From: Phycisphaerales bacterium UBA6054
GTDB lineage: Bacteria; Planctomycetota; Phycisphaerae; Phycisphaerales; UBA1924
Length of the DNA stretch: 9,723 bases
Assembly (NCBI GenBank): GCA_002429045.1
Contig: DIYM01000019.1
Location: forward strand, 1 to 9,723
Direction of reading: 5' to 3'
This document shows positions 6,027 through 9,723 of the stretch, piece by piece; positions within the stretch are counted from its first letter, which is position 1, and every line of letters starts with the position of its first letter. A program made the position numbers and the translations under genes. The notes beneath the pieces are model-generated. The model worked only from the letters and a program-made list of their open reading frames with translations. It had not been told where the DNA came from and ran no database searches.

Positions 6027-6956
6027 GTGAGCCAAGCCGCCCAGCAATCATGGACCACCCGCAAGCTGCTCGCGTGGATGACCCGGGCGTTCGAGGGCAA
6101 AGATCTCGACGCGCCGCGGCGCCAGGCGGAGATGCTGCTCGCCCACGTCATCGGCTCCGAGCGGCTCAAGCTCTACATGGATCCGGAGCGTCCCGCCGCG
6201 CCGCTCGAGCTTGACACGCTCCGCGGGCTGGTCAAACGGGCACTCAACAACGAACCGATCCAGTACCTCGTCGGCGAAGAGCACTTCTTCGGCATGACCT
6301 TCAAGGTCGACAAACGGGTACTCATCCCACGCCCGAGCACGCAGACGATCGTGGAAACCGTGCTCCAACACAGCCGCAAGAACCCCGACGCCGGTTCGGT
6401 CCGTGATTCGGACGCGGGCGAGGGCATCCTGATCGCCGACGTGTGCACGGGCTCGGGCTGCATCGCCGCTGCGCTCGCCAAGCACCTCCCCGGCGCGCGC
6501 GTGGTGGCGACGGATATCAGCCGAGACGCCCTCGATGTCGCGACCGAGAACGTCGCGTTGCACAATCTGACCGAGCGGGTCGATCTGATCCGGGGCGATC
6601 TGCTCGAGGCGCTCCGCACCCACCCTGTCGCCGGGCGGGACGGCTCGGTGCGCTACCTCTGCTCGAACCCGCCGTACATCCCCGATCACGAGTGGGATGC
6701 CGTCGAGCCGAACGTCAAGGACCACGAGCCGGAGCACGCCCTGCGGGCCGGTCCGGACGGGCTGGATTTCGTCAAGCGGCTGATCGCGGACGCCCCCGCT
6801 TTCATCGAGTCAGGCGGCCTGCTGCTGATCGAACTCGCCGAATCGCACGCCGGCGATGCTCTGGCGATGGCACAACTGCATGCACATCTGGATCACGAGC
6901 GGGTGTTGAAAGACTCGGACGGATTCGACCGGGTTCTGGTGGCCGAGAGGCACTGA
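6027..6956 (+). CDS. prmC: Peptide chain release factor N5-glutamine methyltransferase
   Basis: The gene encodes 309 residues from a GTG start. Residues 1-~80 are the helical N-terminal domain that recognises release factors, ending in NNEPIQYLVGEEHFFGMTF (74-92), the family's P-x-Q-Y-x-x-G-x-x-x-F-x-G-x-x-F motif. The Rossmann methyltransferase domain follows, with IADVCTGSGCIAAALAKHLP (136-155) for S-adenosylmethionine binding, VVATDIS (159-165) and the catalytic NPPY (214-217), plus EPEHAL...GPDGLDFVKRL (234-252). The enzyme methylates the glutamine of the GGQ motif of RF1 and RF2 in the cytoplasm, which improves peptide release. One oddity is IPRPSTQTIVE (100-110), where most PrmC proteins have I-P-R-P-E/D-T-E. 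It lies 26 bases after polA rather than next to prfA. The GTG start is supported by TAGACT 6 bases upstream. Other members of the HemK/YfcB group are possible but less likely given the full PrmC motif set. Confidence 0.93.
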   Translation: MSQAAQQSWTTRKLLAWMTRAFEGKDLDAPRRQAEMLLAHVIGSERLKLYMDPERPAAPLELDTLRGLVKRALNNEPIQYLVGEEHFFGMTFKVDKRVLIPRPSTQTIVETVLQHSRKNPDAGSVRDSDAGEGILIADVCTGSGCIAAALAKHLPGARVVATDISRDALDVATENVALHNLTERVDLIRGDLLEALRTHPVAGRDGSVRYLCSNPPYIPDHEWDAVEPNVKDHEPEHALRAGPDGLDFVKRLIADAPAFIESGGLLLIELAESHAGDALAMAQLHAHLDHERVLKDSDGFDRVLVAERH

Positions 6957-6959
6957 AAC

Positions 6960-6973
6960 CGCCCGATCGGGCG
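6960..6973. terminator. 14-bp perfect palindrome after prmC, possible terminator or operator
   Basis: CGCCCGATCGGGCG begins 4 bases after the prmC stop codon and reads the same on both strands. As RNA it could fold into a 5-bp GC stem with a GATC loop. No T-run follows, so it is not a classical intrinsic terminator; it may slow polymerase or bind a dimeric protein ahead of the next promoter. In DNA of this GC content short palindromes also arise by chance. Confidence 0.35.
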
Positions 6974-7005
6974 TGATCCCAGTCTGGATCCGCCGCTTTA
7001 TTCGA

Positions 7006-7011
7006 TATCTT
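7006..7011 (+). promoter_or_regulatory. Candidate -10 (TATCTT) for the secreted protein gene
   Basis: An unusually A+T-rich patch (6997-7011, around TTTATTCGATATCTT) interrupts GC-rich DNA upstream of the gene at 7065. TATCTT fits TANNNT. A start about 7 bases downstream would give a leader of roughly 45-50 bases carrying the GGAGAG ribosome site. No -35 box is clear. Confidence 0.35.
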
Positions 7012-7051
7012 CGGCCCGAGGAGACCGTTGTCGTTCCCGCCGCACACGCAC

Positions 7052-7057
7052 GGAGAG
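7052..7057 (+). promoter_or_regulatory. Shine-Dalgarno site GGAGAG
   Basis: GGAGAG lies 7 bases before the ATG at 7065. It is the clearest purine-rich ribosome site in the window and fixes that start. It contrasts with four other genes here that seem to start without a leader, so both initiation modes appear to coexist. Confidence 0.6.
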
Positions 7058-7064
7058 TTCAGAG

Positions 7065-7787
7065 ATGTCCACGCCCCGAATCGTCCTCGCCGCGGCCGCC
7101 CTGGCCGCCCCGCCCTGCACCCTCTCGGCCGATGTCCTCGTCTACACCGGCTTGGGCGAGGTGACCTTCGCCGATCCCGGGGGACCGTTCGCCGTGGGCC
7201 AGGCGTTCTCGGTCGAGATCACGCTCGATGTGGGCGGGCTGTCGGACGATCTGGACCCCAGCCCGAACGCGGGGCTGTTCCTCCCAGCCGAGCCGTACTC
7301 GATCCGTGTGATCGTGCCCGACGCGGCGTTTGACGAGATCATCCAGGGCTTCAATGTCAGTACCTTCAACGACGCGGGCAGCAGCGCGATCGATTCGTTC
7401 TCATTCTCAGGCAACAGTCTGACCATCACCATCCGCGATGAAGACGGGCAGGCGCTGGGCAGCGACGCGTGGCCCACCACGGTTCCACCTTTCGGGCTGT
7501 TCGATATCGCGACGATCTCGTACTTCCCACCGGGCACTCCACCAAACTTCGGCGGCTCGTTCAGCGACTTCACCGTCTCGGGCGGCCCGTCCGCCTGCGC
7601 GCCGGACCTCGCCCCGCCCGGCAGCCCCGACGGCGTGCTGAACTTCTTCGACATCAGCGAGTTCATCGGGCTCTTCAGCGCGGGAGACCTCGCCGCGGAC
7701 TTCGCGCCCGCCGGCGCCCCGGACGGCGTCCTGAACTTCTTCGATGTGTCCGAATACCTCGCCCGGTTCCAGGCCGGATGCCCTTGA
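7065..7787 (+). CDS. Secreted protein with C-terminal GC-type dockerin-like module
   Basis: The product is 240 residues. The N-terminus is a signal peptide: short basic start (MSTPR), hydrophobic core IVLAAAALAA, and a likely cleavage after LSA at residue 22. Residues ~23-175 are rich in G, S, T, D and F with alternating beta-type strands (VLVYTGLGEVTF, FSVEITLDVGG, SFSFSGNSLTITI, DIATISYF, FSDFTVSGG). They look like one extracellular beta-sandwich of the sort found in PEP-CTERM and planctomycete surface proteins; no enzyme motif is seen. Residues 178-240 hold two 31-residue repeats, PDGVLNFFDISEFI and PDGVLNFFDVSEYL, matching the D-G-x-x-N-x-x-D part of dockerin calcium loops, framed by C178 and the terminal Gly-Cys-Pro. 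NCBI names such tails GC-type dockerin; their partner is not established. The protein is probably exported and anchored or processed through this tail. GGAGAG at 7052 supports the start. Confidence 0.8.
   Translation: MSTPRIVLAAAALAAPPCTLSADVLVYTGLGEVTFADPGGPFAVGQAFSVEITLDVGGLSDDLDPSPNAGLFLPAEPYSIRVIVPDAAFDEIIQGFNVSTFNDAGSSAIDSFSFSGNSLTITIRDEDGQALGSDAWPTTVPPFGLFDIATISYFPPGTPPNFGGSFSDFTVSGGPSACAPDLAPPGSPDGVLNFFDISEFIGLFSAGDLAADFAPAGAPDGVLNFFDVSEYLARFQAGCP
7629..7744 (+). repeat. Direct repeat encoding the two dockerin-like motifs
   Basis: A 23-bp unit (7629-7651) recurs at 7722-7744 with one mismatch, 93 bp (31 codons) apart. Each copy encodes DGVLNFFD. The near identity at third codon positions suggests either recent duplication or gene conversion, or strong codon bias; in this GC-rich genome bias alone could explain much of it. 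Confidence 0.75.
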
Positions 7788-7798
7788 CCAAAGGGCCC

Positions 7799-7815
7799 GA
7801 GCGGCTCAGCCGCTC
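7799..7815. terminator. Hairpin between convergent genes
   Basis: GAGCGGC (7799-7805) and GCCGCTC (7809-7815) form a 7-bp perfect GC-rich stem around the 3-base loop TCA. The loop is the stop codon (TGA) of the minus-strand signalling gene, so that gene's last two codons form one arm of the stem. The plus-strand gene ends 11 bases before it. Neither side has a T-run, so it may act as a bidirectional pause or transcript-end stabiliser rather than a classical terminator. Confidence 0.45.
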
Positions 7816-9401
7816 TCTCCGACGAGCGCCTCGCGGACCTGGTTGATCAGCAGTTCGATCTCGAATGGCTTGAACAGGACGCCCTGCAGCCCTTCCTGGC
7901 TGGCGCGGACGATCGAGTGATGCGGGTCGTACCCGAAACCGGTCATCAGGATGACCGGCGCATCCGGGCAGTGCTTGCGGGCCGCGGCGAAGACCTCGTA
8001 GCCGTTTCGGTCGGGCATCTGGATGTCGGAAACGATCAGATCGAACCCGGGCACGCCCGACCCCGGGTCGATGTGGGCGAGCCGTTCGATCGCCTGCGAG
8101 CCGTCGGAGAACGCTTCGATCGCCGCCCCGCGGTTGCCGAGCACGTCGCCGATGATCTTGCGGATCTTGGGGTTGTCGTCGGCGATCAGGATCCGCTTGC
8201 CGACCATGGCGGGGTCTTTCTCGCGGCTCTGCATCGCTTCGTCGACACCGAGCAGGGTTTGCGGGCCAGACGCGACCGACTTGACACGGCGACGGATCGA
8301 TTCGACATCGCTGAGGATCCGCTCGACGTGCCGCCGCGTCTCGGGATCGGCGTCCGGGCGGGCCGTCAGCCAGTCCACCTCGTGCAGGATGTCCTCGAGC
8401 GGCTCGTTGATCTCGCCCTCGAACCGCCCGCTGACGTTCTCATTGACCGTGCTCCGCTCGGTGACCAGGAGTTGGAGCATGTGCAACGCCATCGCGATGT
8501 AGCGCCCAAAGATCTCGGCGAACTGCCGGTCCTGGTCGTCGAACCCCCCCGGGTTCCGCGACTCGATGTCCATGATCCCGATGACCTTGTCGTGCATCCG
8601 CAGCGGGACGGTCAGGCTCGATCTGGCGCCGGTCAGACCGGGGAGGAACTTCTCGTCCAGCGTGGTGTCGTGACAGATGTAACTCCGCCCGCTCTTGGCG
8701 ACGTAGCCCGAGATCCCCGACCCTTCGTCTTCGAGATACAGATCCAGATCCTGGATCTCGGGGGGGAGCCCCGTCTGCATGACCATCTCGAGCTTGTTGC
8801 GTTTGTGATCGATCAGGAAAATGCCGAAATGGTCGAACTGCAGCAGCTCCTTCGAGTACGCCACGATGCGTCTCTCGAGCAGCTGGATCCGCTCCAGCGC
8901 GTTCATCCGCTTGACCTCTTCAGCGTCCATCCGGACCAGCTCGAAGCCCGCACGGTCGATCGCGTCCATCTTCATCTGGGCGCGCCTGGCGATCGTCACA
9001 TCGCGGACGACCGCCGCGACCCTCCGCCGTCCATCGTCGTCCGGCGCGAGCGATGTCACGAACACCTCGAAGTGCTGCGAGCCGTCCGCCGATTCGATCT
9101 CCCGCTTGCCCGCGACCGCCCCGCTGATGGAGGCGTCGAGCTCCGAGGCTTCGCGGCAGAGCTGCATGACACGGCGCCGGATGTGGTCTCCGAGCTCGTC
9201 GAAGAACGCATTGGTCCATTCCTGCTCCCCGCCCGGCCCGACGATCAGGACCCCCTCGCCGAGCGCCCGGAGCACCCCGTTGAGCACGGGCTCTTCCGGC
9301 TGGAGCGCCACCTCGAACCGATCGCCCACCAGCGATTCCAACTCGGCGACCATCCGGGGGTCTGCCCCGACCAAGACCAGCTTCGGGCGCGTCTCAACCA
9401 T
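7806..9401 (-). CDS. PAS-GAF sensor with pseudo-histidine-kinase helix and C-terminal receiver domain
   Basis: The cytoplasmic product is 531 residues from ATG 9401. Order: a short start resembling a receiver's first strand (KLVLVGADPRMVAELESL, 7-24); a PAS-like domain (about 45-138, GEGVLIVGPGG to VAAVVRDVTIARR); a coiled coil (about 140-185); a GAF domain (about 165-315, with SGISGYVAKSGRSYI and SLTVPLRMHDKVIGIMDIES); a helical pair (327-378); and a receiver (402-528) with D408/D409, phospho-acceptor D459 in SDIQMPD, T487 and K511, all intact. The helical pair reads EGEINEPLEDI, like the H-E-I-N-N-P-L H-box but with glycine for histidine, and no HATPase domain follows. It probably integrates small-molecule or redox input and is phosphorylated by a partner kinase; there is no output domain, so it likely acts by protein contact. 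The frame extends to a TTG at 9491, but the upstream part is low-complexity; TCAGG lies 5 bases before ATG 9401. Confidence 0.85.
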   Translation of the reverse strand: MVETRPKLVLVGADPRMVAELESLVGDRFEVALQPEEPVLNGVLRALGEGVLIVGPGGEQEWTNAFFDELGDHIRRRVMQLCREASELDASISGAVAGKREIESADGSQHFEVFVTSLAPDDDGRRRVAAVVRDVTIARRAQMKMDAIDRAGFELVRMDAEEVKRMNALERIQLLERRIVAYSKELLQFDHFGIFLIDHKRNKLEMVMQTGLPPEIQDLDLYLEDEGSGISGYVAKSGRSYICHDTTLDEKFLPGLTGARSSLTVPLRMHDKVIGIMDIESRNPGGFDDQDRQFAEIFGRYIAMALHMLQLLVTERSTVNENVSGRFEGEINEPLEDILHEVDWLTARPDADPETRRHVERILSDVESIRRRVKSVASGPQTLLGVDEAMQSREKDPAMVGKRILIADDNPKIRKIIGDVLGNRGAAIEAFSDGSQAIERLAHIDPGSGVPGFDLIVSDIQMPDRNGYEVFAAARKHCPDAPVILMTGFGYDPHHSIVRASQEGLQGVLFKPFEIELLINQVREALVGESG

Positions 9402-9537
9402 GACTGCCTGACCAACACGAGTGCCCAGAGGGGCGGGGTCCGATCCGGCCGTCCGGGAGAACGATCGTCGCCCGAGAAACCGACCTTCCAACCATCATTC
9501 GCACGGCGGGGCCCGCCGGGTCCACTGTCTCTCCAGA

Positions 9538-9559
9538 CTTCGGAACACAACGTCCGAAG
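9538..9559. promoter_or_regulatory. Inverted repeat, possible operator of the ABC transporter gene
   Basis: CTTCGGA (9538-9544) and TCCGAAG (9553-9559) are perfect 7-bp inverted arms separated by 8 bases. The centre-to-centre distance of the arms is 15 bp, which could suit a dimeric regulator. It lies directly upstream of a possible -10 at 9564 and would cover the -35 position. The wider stretch 9402-9598 is the only sizeable non-coding region here and serves two divergent genes; no clear minus-strand -10 was found in it. Confidence 0.4.
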
Positions 9560-9563
9560 GTGG

Positions 9564-9569
9564 TATCGT
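9564..9569 (+). promoter_or_regulatory. Candidate -10 (TATCGT) for the ABC transporter gene
   Basis: TATCGT fits TANNNT and ends 29 bases before the ATG at 9599. A start near 9576 would give a leader of about 23 bases, so this gene would not be leaderless. TTCGGA about 19 bases upstream is only a poor -35 match and lies within the inverted repeat. Confidence 0.35.
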
Positions 9570-9598
9570 CACAGAACAGCCCCGGGCTTGCCACTCTC

Positions 9599-9723
9599 AT
9601 GATCTCCGTCCGAGAAATCTCGAAGTCCTTCTCCGGGCTGCTCGCCGCCGACGCCGTCTCGTTCGACCTGCCCACCGGTCAGATCGCCAGTCTGCTCGGC
9701 CCGAACGGCGCGGGCAAGTCCAC
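9599..9723 (+). CDS. ABC transporter ATP-binding protein, N-terminal part (3' end outside window)
   Basis: Only 41 codons plus two bases are inside the window. The frame reads MISVREISKSFSGLLAADAV and continues S-F-D-L-P-T-G-Q-I-A to SLLGPNGAGKS at 31-41, with the last two bases (AC) consistent with threonine. This is the typical start of an ABC ATPase: the aromatic A-loop region near K9-S10-F11 and the Walker A motif GPNGAGKST. The style (I-x-V-R-x-I-S-K-S-F with G-Q-I-x-x-L-L-G-P-N-G-A-G-K-S-T) is that of ABC-2-type exporters or gliding/NatA-like subunits; the substrate cannot be told. ATG 9599 is the first start in this frame after the promoter region. No strong Shine-Dalgarno sequence is visible. 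It is divergent from the signalling gene across a 197-base gap. Confidence 0.88.
   Translation, partial: MISVREISKSFSGLLAADAVSFDLPTGQIASLLGPNGAGKS

Noticed and set aside
9402..9491. 30-codon N-terminal extension of the signalling protein from a TTG at 9491
   Set aside because: The extension is low-complexity and unlike any domain, and starts with a rare codon. ATG 9401 directly precedes the ordered sequence and has TCAGG upstream.
9504..9518. CGGCGGG-G-CCCGCCG palindrome in the divergent intergenic region
   Set aside because: It is made only of G and C in GC-rich DNA, so chance is likely. It is not near a visible -10 box.
7917..9602. Very long plus-strand open frame (561 codons) opposite the signalling gene
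   Set aside because: It is antisense to a gene with clear PAS, GAF and receiver motifs. Its translation is a proline-, arginine- and aspartate-rich sequence with no domain, typical of complementary frames in GC-rich coding DNA.

Overview
The window is GC-rich, densely packed bacterial chromosomal DNA. The best guess for its source is a planctomycete of the class Phycisphaerae. The reasons are a secreted protein ending in a duplicated dockerin-like module with a closing Gly-Cys-Pro, a membrane protein with a CPWC/CPEC zinc ribbon of a style common in Planctomycetota, an mreC-mreD pair, and a GlmU-like protein of the alternative (non-classical N-terminus) type. The assignment rests on recognised protein style, not on a search.

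Layout. Positions 2-957 hold the 3' end of mreC and all of mreD, joined by a 4-base ATGA overlap (cell shape and wall elongation). Positions 998-2266 encode a two-domain sugar nucleotidyltransferase/left-handed beta-helix acyltransferase related to GlmU. It overlaps by 3 bases a small three-helix membrane protein of unknown function (2263-2562). A convergent gene on the minus strand (2577-3074) encodes a two-helix membrane protein with a C-terminal zinc ribbon. These two small genes form a stretch of visibly lower GC than their surroundings. Then come polA (3112-6000, complete DNA polymerase I with all three activities apparently intact) and prmC (6027-6956, release-factor glutamine methyltransferase). 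They are followed by a secreted dockerin-like protein (7065-7787). On the minus strand, 7806-9401 encodes a PAS-GAF-receiver signalling protein that carries what looks like a dead histidine-kinase dimerisation helix. At the right edge an ABC-transporter ATPase begins (9599) and is cut just after its Walker A lysine.

Working together. mreC, mreD and the GlmU-like gene plausibly serve cell envelope growth (scaffold plus UDP-amino-sugar supply). polA and prmC are housekeeping genes. The secreted protein, the signalling protein and the ABC transporter look like separate units.

Most notable signals. (1) Four genes (GlmU-like, zinc-ribbon, polA, prmC) each have a TANNNT hexamer ending 6-8 bases before the start codon and no convincing Shine-Dalgarno sequence, which is the arrangement expected for leaderless mRNAs. 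Two of the four use the identical hexamer TAGACT. (2) The signalling protein keeps an EINEPLEDI helix resembling the HEINNPL H-box, with the histidine replaced by glycine and no ATPase domain. (3) A low-GC pair of small membrane protein genes sits between housekeeping genes. I did not see CRISPR arrays, tRNA or rRNA genes, transposases or attachment sites.
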